Shown: positions 37,101-49,805 of the stretch, piece after piece | How the letters are laid out: each line of letters opens with the position of its first letter | Position numbering within the stretch: position 1 is the first letter of the stretch | From: Vicia villosa | Taxonomy: Eukaryota > Streptophyta > Magnoliopsida > Fabales > Fabaceae | DNA length: 64,000 bases | Assembly: GCF_029867415.1 (NCBI RefSeq) | Contig: NC_081182.1 | Location: forward strand, 16,242,497 to 16,306,496 | Reading direction: 5' to 3' | Position numbers and translations under genes: made by a program | Notes under the pieces: model-generated | What the model was told of the DNA's origin: nothing | Database searches by the model: none | What the model saw: only the letters and a program-made list of their open reading frames with translations

Positions 37101-38438
37101 CAAAAGGCCAGCACTTACAAGAAGAAGCTGTCTTGTAAAATAAGCACTGTTGTGCTCAAAAACCAAAACCAGCACAAAATTACTAACACAGTCCTTTTTT
37201 ACAAACATCAACATTACCAGAGAAAACTCTAATCTAAATAACAAGCTATAAAATTGCAACATGATGATTGATGAAAAGTGACACACGATTCTCTGGCTTT
37301 GAGCACAAAACATCAGATGAAAGCATAAAATCAAAAAGAAAAGCAGTTAGATAAAGAATGACACTTACATGCATAGTATGAGTCTTACCACTACTGGTCA
37401 CACCATAGGCAAACACAGTTCCTGAAATATTGAAGTTAAAGTTACTTTACATTAACCAGAAAAGCTTTATAATAGGAAAAAGGTATCTTCAAAATTCAGC
37501 TGACTCATTAGTCACTCTAACACTAAACAGTATACATAACTAACTAGTCGCCCTAACAATCCTAATAAAGATATCAGACGAAACTCAAAAAGCTTTGACC
37601 AATCCATGAAAATGACTTGGTAGTATCAAATCAGACTCTCCTCACACATCACATTCTAAATTAGCCTCGACTCCAGAGATTAGCATTTCATACCATTGAC
37701 ACCTTCCATGGCAGCCTTCACCACAGGTTTGGCAGCTACTTCATACACCTCATCTGATACGGTATGTGGTCCAAAAACTCTATCTGTGGAGAATCAAATC
37801 AGAATCATAAATTAACATCCACAATTTCAAGTTTCTACACTAAACCATAATAATGACTTTCCTAATGAAAACTATTAGCCTAAACAAGAAATAAACTCCA
37901 ACAAAATCAATCAGAACAAGAACACAAAATACCAAATGCATAAGCAGTAGCTGGATTATATTCATTTCTAACAATCTTATCTCCATCCGCATACCAAGCG
38001 ATCTCATCTCCTTTATTATACTCTCTTTCACTGCAACCAAATCAAACAGTTACATACAATCTCACCTCAAACAATGGATCTGAAAGCAAAACACAGATCT
38101 AAGCATTACCTCAACGGACGAAACCGAATCGTGACGGAAATGCTATCCGCTGACCTAGACGCATCGACAGGGTCAACAATCAACTCCTCCGCCCCAAACG
38201 CAACCGGAGAACGATCTCTATAACCGCGCGAGCCGTAATTCGTTGACTCACTCCGACCTCGACTCGGAGTGGTGGATCGACCTCCAGGGTTAAAAAACGA
38301 CGACGTAGTGGAAGACGAAGAACGAGGTATTATCCTTCCGTTAGTAAGAGAAGAAGACGAAGAAGTGGAAGAGTAAGGAGTTGAAGGTTTCCGATGAGAA
38401 AACGGCGAGCTACTCCGTGCTCGGGAGGAAGACGCCAT
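28126..38438 (-). CDS. KIN7D-like: Kinesin-7 with C-terminal RING finger (KIN-7D/MKRP type), complete
   Basis: I could splice 24 exons with GT...AG introns into 1,078 open codons. Exons (5' to 3'): 38438-38110, 38030-37933, 37783-37694, 37421-37369, 36200-36135, 35529-35476, 35308-35249, 34843-34765, 34638-34571, 34262-34206, 34047-33943, 33520-33416, 33184-33077, 32994-32863, 32759-32577, 31550-31350, 31037-30897, 30658-30539, 30436-30386, 30208-30161, 29956-29813, 29553-28825, 28438-28309, 28211-28126. A Ser/Arg-rich N-terminus (1-95) precedes the motor (about 98-424). Its P-loop GVTSSGKT is at 179-186, SSRSH at 290-294 and DLAGSE at 322-327. A long coiled coil (425-1,000) follows, then a C3HC4 RING (Cys1031, 1034, 1046, His1048, Cys1052, 1055, 1062, 1065). 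Microtubule motor; relatives are described as organelle-targeted or division-linked, so location here is open. Length fits the Arabidopsis relative as I recall it (about 1,055 aa). Confidence 0.95.
34088..34172. repeat. (TA)n microsatellite in a kinesin intron
   Basis: About 42 TA units inside intron 10 of the kinesin gene, 41 bases downstream (in plus-strand coordinates) of the exon carrying DLAGSE. It does not touch the splice sites. Confidence 0.96.
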
Positions 38439-39179
38439 TCAGTTAACTCACTCGCTCACCGAGTTGGTGACTCAGTAAATTCAAAAAAAATATATATCTA
38501 AGTAGCGTGCGTGGTAGAAGAAGAAAATGTGTCAGAACTCTCACATGGAGTAAAATTTGGTTCTCATAGCTTTTTTAATTTTTTTTTCTTCTTTGTTCGC
38601 TGTATGTGCTTTTCGATATTAATATTCTCACAGAGAGTGATTGTTACGTATTTTTGAAGGAAGATGAATCGTTGCAGTGAAGAAGAAGATCAGTGGAAGA
38701 AATGGGGTTAGCGAGAGAGAAAGAAGAAGATGGTTTGATTTCAAACTTTATTTCTATTTTTAAAAAATTAATTAATTGGAGGAGTATTTTAATAAATTAA
38801 AAAGAAAATTTATTGTTAGATTTGTTTTTACCGAGTGATGAGGTGGCGAAGGAAAGGGTAGTTTGAATTAAATTATAGGGTTTGGAAGTAGCAGAATAAA
38901 ATAATGGAGAAGCGGCGATAGTCAATTCGAAAATGGAGTAATGTGAAAATGAGCGGGAATAACTGCATTAGAAAAAAACTGTGGACGCTTATTATGACTA
39001 CGAAGTGTATTTTTCTCTCCAAAAATTGATCATGCTATTTCATAAAACTTTTATCTAAAATAAATAAATGAATACTATAGAAACTAAGTGTATTTTTATT
39101 TTAATGAAATTTTTATTATATTATATATCATGAATTATATTATATTTTTAAATGTTAATAAACATAAAATTTTATGGAT
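38439..39179. promoter_or_regulatory. Kinesin 5' leader and promoter region
   Basis: The minus-strand sequence before the ATG includes CT-rich runs (seen as GAAGAAGAAG and GAGAGAGAAAGAAG on the plus strand, about 38,515-38,735), typical of plant 5' leaders. A defined TATA box was not identified. The remainder is AT-rich without genes. Confidence 0.4.
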
Positions 39180-42100
39180 GGGATACTCAGGAAGAAGTAC
39201 TCTAGTCTCTAATCAAAAGTTTTGACATGAAAGTGACAAATTTTGAAGAAAAACAAGAGCATTTTTTTTGTTTCCAACTATGGAGGAACTTGTGTTCTGA
39301 TTTATAATAAAGGATTTCTTATAGCTATTATGTTCCTTGGAAATCAATTCAATCAGTTCTGTTTTTGAGGAGAATGAACTTAATGTCTAGACAAGTGTCC
39401 AGAACGTCTGTTCTAACATCAATATATCCATGATACTCAAGATGAAGCTGGAGCTGGAGGTAAAATCCAACTAATGTCAAAACATTAAATGAAGGGAGTG
39501 TGAAGACCTTGGATTCTTTGTGGAGCAGAATGTCCTACCTATCTCAATGAACCACTGCATTGTTTGGTTATTTCTTAGCCTAAATGAGGGATGTGTTCCT
39601 GACTTTATATCTACCAAGGATGTTATTGGTTTGACTGGAAGATGGACTTCTAATAAGGATTTCTGTTTTGAAGATTTCTTTCTTGACAAGATAATTGTTC
39701 ATTCAAAGATCTATGCATCTATAATGTAAAAGGTTGTCAACCATGAAGAAAACAGGAGATGACTAATCCTTTTCTTATGGACTAAGAGAAGGAAGGTCTG
39801 TCTACCATCTATGTTTTACGGGATGAGGTAATTCTATCAACTTTCATACTTGGTATCTTAATCAAGTCTGTAAGGATAATTCATCTCAGTTAAAGAAAGT
39901 TTCTAAGGTGGAGAGATTATTGGAAACCTGGAAGGAAGTGAGTTTTCAAGCTTTTATTAGCAAGAGAAACTTAGGTGACAAGAGGTTGTTCTCGTCAAGG
40001 GAAAGTTGAGTAAAGGATGTTGTCTAAATGTATCAACATTGTGCTAAAAATCATGCTACTCTAGCTATAGGCATATACTTGCACTGAAGAAATTTCTTAT
40101 GTGGTAAGTTGAGTTCAACAGGTTCTTTTGTTAGTATTTTCTTTGACTTCTCTAAGGTCAAAATCAACATTGATTAACCAAGCAGTGGTTAAAACTATGG
40201 GAAGTATAAATTGCCTAATTTCTCAAACATATCTTAGTTTTTCAACCAAGGTAATTGGTATTTTGACTCTAATTGCTCTGGACACTTGACTACAGTAAAA
40301 GTGTTTAACTGGTGGTTATTTAGTCTCATTCTATCAGTTATTATTTGTGTTGGTGATATAAAAAGGGGGAATTAAGGGCATTAGATGACTGAAGATTACT
40401 GAATGGAGTATCTAAGTCTTAGTAATTATCTTCTTACAGAAGGACTAATGACTATTGTGGTAAACATGAGTCTGTTGTGCAAGCAAAGTCTAAAGGTGTA
40501 TGTCATCAAGTAAGAATGGTTTATCTCTAATGAGATATATGAAGTTCCTATGAGGATTTAAAAACATTTTCTATTTGTGGCCACCACAAGTATTTAATTG
40601 CTTATTATCTTACTTGGTGTTTAAGGAAGATGAAGTCAAGATGTCACACTAGAAGGTGCAACATCAGACAGTTACAAAAGCTATATAATTTATTCTAATG
40701 GATCTAACCAAGTTTAATGCAAGGTAAATATCTTAGTGGATAGAAACATGTATATTCTTTTTCTTGTGAGATTTATGACAAAGGAAAATATATTATCTGA
40801 GAAGTCTTCAAAGATTCTTATCTTATCCTAAAAGGAGAACAAGGTATGCTTCTCAAAAAAGTACTACTAGTGATGTTTAGCCAGATGTTGAAGCATCGTC
40901 TCAACAAGTGGTTACTCCAAAAATTATGAAAAAGCTAGCAGGCACTAAGTAAGAATGCTCTCAAGTAAACAAGATTTTGTATAAAAGATAGTTCATTATT
41001 TGGAGTTTATTTAAGTCTAAAATCATCGGTAGTTTCATATATGAAATGACTAATGATGGTATATCTTGGAGTAAAAGCTTTTGGATAAATCTGATAAATA
41101 TGGAATGAAAGGAGGATGTTCTGGTTGAAAAATAATCATGTCTATAGGGTTAGAATTTATTTTATCTTGATCAATATCTAAAAGATTGACACAATGCTGA
41201 ATAAGGATATATTCTCTATTGGGATGATTACTATGTGTTCAATGAAAAACTGAATGTCATGACATTGTTTTGTGACAAGCTACTTAAATCAAGGTACTCA
41301 AGGATTTAAGTCTATATACAAAAACAAGTCTTTGATTCAAAGTCACCAAGGTGTTAGAAGTCTTGCTACAGGCAAATATTGACACTTCTAAGATTGTTAT
41401 GTCTGAGAAGCTGCATGAAGTATTTTCATCATAACTTGAGGTGCAAGTTACATTGAGAACATGAGGGGTAAATTTGGAATTGCACTATTAAAAAATTATG
41501 GTAGTAACCATTTGGTCGGTTTGCCAACTATATGCCTTCATCTTATGATATATGCAATCTCAAAAAGCATTTTCAATGGCATAGGAATGTCATTTCAAAT
41601 ATTGTAACATCTTCCAGCAATTAAAGCTTGGGAAGAGAGAAAAAGATGATAAGGAACGTGCATCTCTCTGAAAACGAATGATGCATTGTTACTAAGAATA
41701 ATTTTATCTTCTTCCAAAAAAACATTTTTATTTGACTAGAATATCATTACAAACAAGGTTTTTGTTACACTATAGGTAACTCTTCTTGTATTTAAAGGTT
41801 TTACATCCTCACAAACTGTGTTTCAACAATGAGCAAATCTTCCCTAGATTATGGTGCTAAGAAGGTTCACCTATTGAGGTCCAACGAGGATAAGGGAAGT
41901 GATCCAAAGAATGTTGGTTTCAACATGGCAACAGATGTTAAAACATCTACTGGAGCATCTAGGATAGGGAAAACATTTTTGACATAGATGAAACCCCTTG
42001 AGAAGAATCATGTTCATCTATATTATTCAGACTCAGATGTTAGTGAAGACTAGGTTAAGTTCATTGACTCAACAAGGAGACTTGGATAGTTGTTATATGC

Positions 42101-42842
42101 TATTTGTTTTAAAATATATATACAAAAAAAAAGGAAAAAGAGAAAAAAATATAAAAACGGAGTTTGTTTTTTTCTTAGTGTCTTTTATTTCCCTCGTTAG
42201 TTTTTGTTTCTTTGGGTCTAGTTTGTTTTTTTGTTTCCATGTTTTTCCTTTTTGTCAATCCAGTTTGGGTGAGTCTTTTACTTGAACCGATTAGATCAAG
42301 CAATTAGTTATTGAATCAGTTTCTTTTTGTTATTTGTTTTGGGTTTGTTGTGTCGTTTCTACTCATTTTCGTCAATTTTTGGCTAAAAAAGGGAGAAAAA
42401 TGTCATTGAGTCTAGTCTCTAAATTGAGGAACTCTACAATTTAGGGGGAGTTTGTATTTGTTTGTATTGTTTATGTTCTTGCTTCTGCTGTTTCCACTTC
42501 TGTTTTGGTTGTGTCTACACATTGTCCTATTGGATGATCTAACATCTTGTTTGTCTCTTGTTGTCTGAGTTATGAGTATAGTTGTATCTTGTGCTCTGAG
42601 TTATGTGATCCTTCACATAGAGAGTTCAAGATGGCATATTGGAACTGTGTCTAAGGGGGAGTATTTCCTATCTTCTTCCTCATGTACATTATGTTGAAGG
42701 GAGTATCTCTTATCTTCTTCCTCATGTATAGAGTTAACATGTTTATCATGTAGCTTGTGTTTGTGTAACTGCGTTTGAATTGTCATATATTTGAACAATT
42801 TGGTCTTTGGTTGTTTTAGCCAAAATATTCCAAAGGGGAGAT
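39180..42842 (+). mobile_element. Degraded Ty1/copia (SIRE/Maximus-like) 3' internal region
   Basis: The right part has the 3' signature of this group: TTTTTGGCTAAAAAAGGGAG (about 42,377), a GGGGGAGT tract (about 42,443), GTTTTAGCCAAAAT (about 42,813) and a polypurine tract CAAAGGGGAGATTG (about 42,831-42,844) directly before the LTR. No gag or pol domain could be read upstream; the small frames (for example 39,520-39,729) carry no recognised motif, and the region may be the long non-coding or env-like part of such an element. No 5' LTR lies to the left, so it is truncated. A 54-bp imperfect tandem duplication (TATCTTCTTCCTCATGTA twice) sits near 42,668-42,728. Confidence 0.55.
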
Positions 42843-43921
42843 TGTTAGCTCCCTAATTTTGGGCTGGCAGAATTTTGCTAAAACATGGTGCTTGAAAGAT
42901 GTTAAGTAAGATGTCATAACATATTGATCTCTTGATACAATTGAGTATGAGCTTATATTAAAAACCATATGTCTTGACTGATGTCGTGACATTCTGAACC
43001 AGAAGATCATCACATGTTGTTTGGAATCTTTAGAGGTTTTATTTGTTTTAAATTGATTTTGTGATATTTTCTTTGGATATATCTCAATGATTTATGCAGG
43101 TCAAGAAGACTTAATTTGGATCAAAAGAATCAAATCTCCACCAGAATTAAAGTTTATAAATTTAGATGATTGAGACAATATTTGTTTTCAAGATTCAAAA
43201 AGATTTCTCTGCAGATTTGTTGCAACTATCAGCTTGTGGATCAAGTAAAGTGTTTCGAAATCCATGGACAGCTGAAGACTATTTAAAGAGATCCCTAGAC
43301 CTAATTTAATCATCTATCACTCAATTGTAAAATTAGGGGAAAGTTAGAAGTCTTAGGTATTTGGAGTCTTTTGTGATTCGAGTCACCCACATATCTTTTG
43401 ATATTATGTGATAGACTATTTGTTACTTGACTTTTTGTCAAGTTGTTTGTTCTCACTCTTAAAGCTTTAAAGCATTAAGTTAAGAGTTGGTCTTAGTCGA
43501 AACTTTTAAGCAAGACTAAGTCTTTTGTATTTGAAGTGTAATCTTCTAAGTTGGGTTGTTTTTTATACAGTCATTAGGATTGAGGGTGTTAGATATCACT
43601 AAGGTGATTTAGGAAGTGAGATGATGATTTCTCAAGTTTAGATGTCAATTTCTAGGTAGAAGTTGCACTGGGTAATGATTAAGTGAGAAGTTGTAAATTG
43701 AGACTATTTAGGCTTTGAACTAATACTACTAATAGTAGATTTCCTTCCTGGCTTGCTAGCCTCTAGATTTGGTGTTGTTGCACTGAATTGGGTTATCATT
43801 TCTATGTGTTATTTATCATTATGCAATTTTGATTAAGTATCAAGTTCAGTCTGATATGTTTGGTCTGTTTTCAGATGTCGTAACATCTATCTTGACATCA
43901 TATGAGACATTTGTGCTAGCA
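42843..43921 (+). mobile_element. Ty1/copia 3' LTR, about 1.08 kb
   Basis: Starts TGTTAGCTCCC right after the polypurine tract and ends TGTGCTAGCA, so the ends are TG...CA with a short inverted match (TGTTAGC/GCTAGCA). Length of about 1.08 kb fits SIRE/Maximus LTRs. Several blocks recur in the LTR at 12,589-13,555, and the GATGTC-TGACATC phrases recur in both LTRs near 11,500-13,555. Confidence 0.7.
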
Positions 43922-44339
43922 TGTGTTATGCCTATACACCATATGCCTCGTATATTCACCAAATAATAACAGAAACATATTAAATCACTCAAGAAAATAA
44001 AAATACATCTAAATTTAATTATTTAATTCAATTGAATTCAAAGTGTTATAGGTAACTCCTTCATTTCTACATCATTTATAATGACTAGAATATAATACGA
44101 TGGCCATTAAAAATTAGAGTTATCTAATCTTTTTAGTTTGAATTGTTCTAATAATTAGATCATTAGTTTAAATTTGATCAATTAACTATCTGATCTTACT
44201 TATTAGATTTCACTTGTTTACTGAGTGTGTAAGATTTAATACTCGATGTGATATAAAGTGTTGTGACATATCGTAACCTTCATTAGTGTAAGAAGAATAT
44301 TTTACACTCGTTTTTTAGATATATTTTTCTTTTTTTTAT
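43922..44339. other. Short intergenic spacer
   Basis: AT-rich; nothing recognisable. Confidence 0.35.
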
Positions 44340-44545
44340 ATGGTGTAAATTCATCGGGTGAGATTGTAGCAACCTGCCTAAAAACTAGAGCCGCCACCCA
44401 CTTTATTTGTGCAAGTGAGAAACCCTTAAAAAAAAAAAAAGAGATTTGGGTAAGTAGGTAATTTAGGCAAAGGGAAGGTGTTAGGCACCCTTTGCCTCCC
44501 TTGTACTCAAGGGGATCCATTTAGCCTTTAGGTTTTTTATAAAAA
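44340..44545. mobile_element. Possible Ty3/gypsy (Ogre-like) non-coding fragment
   Basis: GAGCCGCCACCCACTTTATT, GGGAAGGTGTTAGGCACCC and CCTTGTACTCAAGGGGATCC are phrases I associate with the leader region of legume Ogre-type elements. No coding region remains next to it. Confidence 0.35.
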
Positions 44546-44597
44546 AAAAAAGGTTTTTAACAATTGTTTACTAATAAATTAAAAATAAATGCATTTG

Positions 44598-44765
44598 TCC
44601 AAAAGGATAAAACCTCAAAGGTTTTAATAGAGTCATCGAGACAACGATGACTACAGGCCAAAGACCATGTATGGCAAAAAGGGCAAAACCTCAAAGGTTT
44701 TGATAAGGTCATTGTCAGATCGAGACAACAATGACCATGGCTAAACCAAATATAGCAAAAATAAA
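44598..44765. repeat. Two tandem copies of an about 80-bp unit with internal palindromes
   Basis: Each unit reads AAAACCTCAAAGGTTTT, then a GTCATCGAGACAACGATGAC or GTCATTGTCAGATCGAGACAACAATGAC palindrome, then a TATGGCAAAAA/TATAGCAAAAA end. A third, partial CCTCAAAG occurs near 44,773. Unit period about 80 bp. Confidence 0.65.
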
Positions 44766-44799
44766 AAAGTGACCTCAAAGTATCATCATCGGTTTGCAA

Positions 44800-46430
44800 T
44801 AATTTTTTTATTATAAAAATAAAAAATACAAAAATATATTAACCTTACAACTACTTACATATTCCCATAAAACTTATAAAATAATATTTCTATTCTTCTT
44901 GCAAATGTTTTAATTAATAAAATAAATTTTACATATATTTTTCATATAATATATCTAAAATAATTTTAGCTTTTTTATTTTTTTAAAAACAAAATGTTAT
45001 AATACTCTTTCATCATATTATTTACAACAAAGAATACTCTTATGACAAACCAATGGTTAGTTTTAACATTTGATATTAAAATTATTTTGCCAAACTTCAA
45101 TTATAATATAATATAAATATTATTTTCTTATATATCAATAACTTATTCAGAATTCAACTCATTACTATATTTTATTCTCATTATAAAAAGTATTATGAAA
45201 GATATAAATTTAAAATTTATTTGAACTAAAAATTTTGACAACACAAGAATCACTTCAACTAAATATATTTAGTTCACAAAATATTTTATAAAATTCACCA
45301 CTTCTCAAAAAAACAAAATTACATGTTGAGCTCAAAAGTTTTAATCCTATGCAATGTATCACGAATTGTATTAGATAGTTTCAATTACGGAGTCGTCGTT
45401 TTGTTGTGTAGTTTTAAACAGTGTGAAGTGTTGTAATAACGTTTTGTAGTCTTTCAAGTATGTCTTGTGCTTGAAAGAATTTTTGGTTGTTGGTAATATA
45501 TCTTTTAGCTTCTTCAAAAAAAAAAACACTAGAATAATAAAAATTTATAATTTAATAGTTATATATCATTTAAACAAAACAATTTTATTTTTTTGAGAGA
45601 CAATTTAATTATACACTAATAAAGTCATATTTAAAAAATCACTTTAATTATTTCATTTACTTTATATGAACATAGATTAAACTTAATTACGCAATGCGCG
45701 AGTCATATTCTAGTTATTTTGAATTTATAAGAGATTATTAGAAAACACTCGTAATAATAATATTATCATTTTTCAACAATGGAATCGAAACTAGCTTAAT
45801 CATATGAGGTCGGCTACCTTTACATTCAATTTGGCTACACCGTATATACTTCATAACAAATTTTTAAACCATTTACATGTTAGCACAAAACCCAAGATGA
45901 AAAGAAAATTATTAAAAAACAAATGTACATCAAATAGTATATACATATGGTGTTGGTGTTACATTTTGGTGTAGCTCTAGCATTTCTGTAACCATATAGT
46001 TGAAATAGATGTATGACTCATTCATTTATACATGAGAGTAAGTGTTCTTGGCTTTTTAACATGATTACGAAATCTTATAACCTTTGTCAGCAAAAATGTA
46101 CAAACCAATCACATTGTCAATAAACAAAATAAGCAAAGATGTGTCCCTTTCACATTGTCGATGACAAAAGCTTGTTAGAGAAAAGTTTTGTTCATATGTA
46201 GTTTTTTTTTAATATTTAAATACCTATGTGTGATTTTGCTAGCGAGAGAAAAAAAAAGGAAAATAGTAATAAAACAAATGTTTTATTTGGTACAAAACTA
46301 ATGTTTTGTTTGCATGAAGGATCCAACAATAAACTTGGCAACAATGACGCTGGAACGTAGTAAATGGCAACTGAAATCCATACAGTTGAAATGTGATGCC
46401 GTTGTTGTTGGAACATTATGTATATATTTT
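44800..46430. other. AT-rich intergenic sequence
   Basis: No host gene signal. A possible LINE 3' end is listed separately. The region around 45,690 (AATGCGCGAGTCATATTCTAG) resembles a common plant transposon end but has no visible partner. Confidence 0.35.
45340..45527 (+). mobile_element. Possible LINE 3' end with A-tail
   Basis: GC-balanced sequence ending TTTAGCTTCTTC followed by an 11-base A run is of the type left by a strongly 5'-truncated LINE. No coding part is left. Confidence 0.3.
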
Positions 46431-46479
46431 AATATAAGGAGATGAATTGAAAAAATTCATTAACTCAAGTCTCACATTG

Positions 46480-46850
46480 TATGTTAGTTGGAAAAATTCC
46501 TTAGTCCCACATCGCTTAGATTATAAATCTTGACTAGTTTACTTCATTATATAAGTAAGTCACTTGTTTCATTTCAAAATACACCAAAAACTTATTTTGA
46601 GTTTTTCCTTCCTCATTCTCATAACTCTGCGTCTTTCGAATTGTCGAAGCGCCGACTTCTCCCCCTTTCTTTCTACTCGTTGAATTTTCCGAGTACTTTC
46701 TTGAATTCTCCTTAAAGAATAATGTTAATTTCTACTTGTTTGAGTTGAGAAATTATCAAGTATAATTTTTGCTTGGATTCTCTTTAGAGAATTATTTCTC
46801 TTGGTTTGAGAAATTACTACGACTGGTCGTTATACCAAATACTAAGATGG
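46480..46850 (+). mobile_element. Possible LTR-like promoter and leader segment
   Basis: Begins TGTTAGTTGGAAAAATTCC, contains TAGTCCCACATCG, a TATATAAGTAAG box near 46,549 and a leader-like CT-rich stretch (about 46,600-46,720). This resembles small copia LTRs of legumes. The right end and a partner LTR were not found. Confidence 0.3.
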
Positions 46851-47179
46851 TATGTATACCATATTTGAATGGTTAGAGAAACTATAGCTAGAGTACCAAC
46901 CACATATTCGGTCTTGTACAATGGGGTTTCTCAAATATAGTGGTAGTATGTGAGATCCACTTCAAATGTTCTACAGAGTCCAATGATTAATTACCATAAG
47001 GTTAAAGGAGGTATCGAAATTGAATGCAAAATGACTCAAATCCTATATGATATGATTTTTGGTATGTTTATATCTTGTTTGGTCAAAGTATATCAAATAA
47101 GTTGGTCGAACTGCAAGATTACTGAAGAGGTCTTGAGTTTATGGGTGACATTAAATAGTATAAAAGTTAATCATATTCG

Positions 47180-47500
47180 AGCTTCCGCGATGATCCTATC
47201 ATAGGTTTCAAATCTAATGCCGATATTGGTCATAATCCTATCATAGTCCCAGTTATTTCTCACAACTTCCTTAAGGAAGGAGCCTACCTCATCGGGATTT
47301 TCCACGAAATTATCTTCTAAGTATTCATGTATGGTTTTCATATCGCATGGGACATATCGACCTCTTACCTATAATACCTTTGATCACGCCATCGTCATTT
47401 AAGGGTTTATTATTTGCATATAACTCTCTTATAATATCAAGATTGATTTCGTCTAGAGGGTCTGCCAGCACATTTCACCCTTTGTCGTCGAGTTCTTACA
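47180..47500 (-). pseudogene. Fragment of a 'putative plant transposon protein'-type gene
   Basis: Minus-strand reading gives NLDIIRELYANN (about 47,430) and, after a one-base frame change, GRYVPCDMKTIHEYLEDNF then VENPDEVGSFLKEVVRNNWD and YDRIIAEARI (about 47,370-47,185). The first part resembles the gag-like plant transposon protein domain abundant in legume genomes. The assignment is from memory of that pattern. Confidence 0.4.
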
Positions 47501-47604
47501 CATAGTTAGAAAAGTCACACGAGTCTTCTAACTGTATTTTTCTTTCCACAATCAATTGTATATGGCTAAATTGGTTGTGGATTTCTTCCTAGTCAAGGCT
47601 CTTA

Positions 47605-48245
47605 AACCTAGGGGTGTCAATTTGCATCTGTTAATGGTGGGGATTATCTGTTTGGAGCATCAAAGTTGGAGATCTTTTTCCTTGCGGGGACGGGATTGGA
47701 GGAAAAAGCTCCCCCGATGATACTTTGGGGCGGGGATTGGGAATGTATCCTCCTCCCCGTGGATTCCCCGACTCCGACTATACTATTTAACTTTTATATT
47801 TTATATATTATATAATATATAATTATAAAGTTTACATAAAAAATATTAATGTATTAGTAAATGAAGAGTCATTAGTGGAACATTTTATTTTTATGTTTTA
47901 TTGTATAATGTACCGTTTCACTACCCAGTACCTAATTATAGAAAGTACACTCAATACATCGAATATACACACTGTCTCCTACTTTTCTTTTCTCAATTAT
48001 CTTTGTCTCCTTCATTCATCATCTCCTCCATTCTCTTCATCATCACAACAACCACTATCTTTTGTTCATTATACTTATGGTAATTACTCTTCAAATATAT
48101 GGTAATAACAAAATACTAGTGTCATAGTTTTGATCAAAAATTATAGAAATTTTCTTAAGATTCGATCTCCGTGGATATCCGTGGGAATCTGTGGGGTTGG
48201 GGATGAATGGAAATATTCTCCCGTAGCAAGATTGGGGATGGAGAT
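47605..48245. mobile_element. Possible hAT-like MITE, partial
   Basis: Begins TAGGGGTGTCAATTTGCATC, similar in form to the hAT MITE ends elsewhere in the window. GGGGATTGGGAATG- and CCCCGTGGATTCCCCG-type repeats near the left recur inverted near the right (CGTGGATATCCGTGGGAATC). A clean right terminal repeat is not visible. Confidence 0.4.
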
Positions 48246-48994
48246 AATTTTTTTAAAATGAGAATAATTAAATATAATTTTTTTAAATTTCAAAAGATAA
48301 TGACAAAAGTAATGTAAATCTCGACATATAAATCAAATTTTTAGTTCCTTTTTTTTCGAGGAACTTTTTATAACGTCCTAAACATGTCTGTAAAATAATC
48401 ATTCAAAAATCCACATTGGTTTAACAATAGGGATTAAAACTACGTGCATAATAATTGTGTGGGGATTAAAACATGTCATTTTTTTAATAGGGACCAAAAA
48501 CAAATTTTGGTAATTTTATAGGGACCAAAATCTTATTTAACCTAACATATTATAACCTTCCAAACACACTTGCATGGTATGTTTCTTAGTACATCAATGA
48601 TTCTAGGACTAAGAACATGAGAACAAGGTTGTCAAACTCGCGAGTCTACTCAAACTCGTAAAGGATTCATAGACTCGACTCGCAAACTCGTACGAGTCTA
48701 TGGAAAATTAAAAATGACTTTCGAAAACCTGTAAGTGACACATATATGACACACACTCCTAAATTTTTACACATGTAAATACCTCATATATGACACAAAT
48801 ATATATAATAGAACACCAATTAACATTAAAATTTAAATTTCATACTCTATAACAAATTTCTTAGCAAAAAACTCAAAAATAAAACAAATAAAATAGAAGA
48901 GTATGTAGTTAAAGACTTAAAGTACTAATACCTTCTTAATTGGCTACTACTAAAAGCAAAAAAAAAACATAAAACGTATATCCTAATGGTTTCA

Positions 48995-49435
48995 ATCATC
49001 GAAAGTTCCTGTGAAATTATCACCGCCAGTATCATCACCATCTTCTTCATTGGTATCTTGGGTATCGTCATCAAACTCTACCCTATATGAATAAACTTCT
49101 TCATCATTAACCATTGTTGGACTACTTCGAGTTTCACTTCCACCTAACTCAGCATTGTCACCCCACCACTACATAACATTAGTAACAATAACATCAACTT
49201 ACATAACATTGTAAACAATGACATCATCTTGCTCAATAATAACTGCAGTTTGCACATTTTCTTCATCGAGATCTTCAATTATCCATTCATCATCTAAAAT
49301 AATATCTTAAAATGAAAGAACAACACTATTTACTTTACATTTTTTACTTTTCAACTTCAAATCGCATATGACATAAACCAAATTATTTATCTTTTTTAGG
49401 CAACATATTTCTTCTCTTTGAATGAACTTGCATAA
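48995..49435 (-). pseudogene. hAT transposase C-terminal end (second copy)
   Basis: Minus-strand reading gives LCKFIQREEICCLKKINNLV, YVICDLKLKSKK and then, past a stop, LDDEWIIEDLDEENV and a strongly acidic tail (DDTQDTNEEDGDDTGGDNF) ending near 49,000. The order (basic stretch, LVYV..LKLKSK, acidic tail) matches the dimerisation domain end seen at 10,613-10,712. Frame changes and stops are present. The upstream part was cut off by the MULE insertion. Confidence 0.55.
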
Positions 49436-49438
49436 TGC

Positions 49439-49656
49439 CATTTGACCTTTTTCTGGTTTACCCCCCTGTAATTTTTTTTTTTGCAAATGCCCCCTTGCCA
49501 TTACAAGATTCTATCATTTTGGACCTTTGCCGGATCCGGCACATGCCAAGTGCCTATGTATCCAGCTGAGTGGCATTTTTTTTTATTTTCCATTTATTTT
49601 AAATGCTACATAAGTTTAATTACATGTCACATCAGTATCTGAGAGTTATAAGTTTT
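49439..49656. repeat. MULE left terminal inverted repeat (outer tip missing)
   Basis: Pairs with 54,041-54,259. A T-run near 49,471-49,482 differs in length from its partner. Confidence 0.88.
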
Positions 49657-49805
49657 ACGCAAAAGTGGTTCATTTTGGTCTTTCCAATTTGACCTAGATG
49701 ATAATCACCATTGGAGTTGGTCAAGCTTGCTAAGTGGTTCATTTACGCAAAACTGAAGCATTTCGTGCCCAGTAGAAGATAGCATCTGAAGTGACGGTCA
49801 TCCCT

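Noticed and set aside
36863..37334. Minus-strand frames of 83 and 93 codons between kinesin exons
   Set aside because: They lie in intron 4; the splice sites on both sides and the unbroken phase of the kinesin exclude them as exons.
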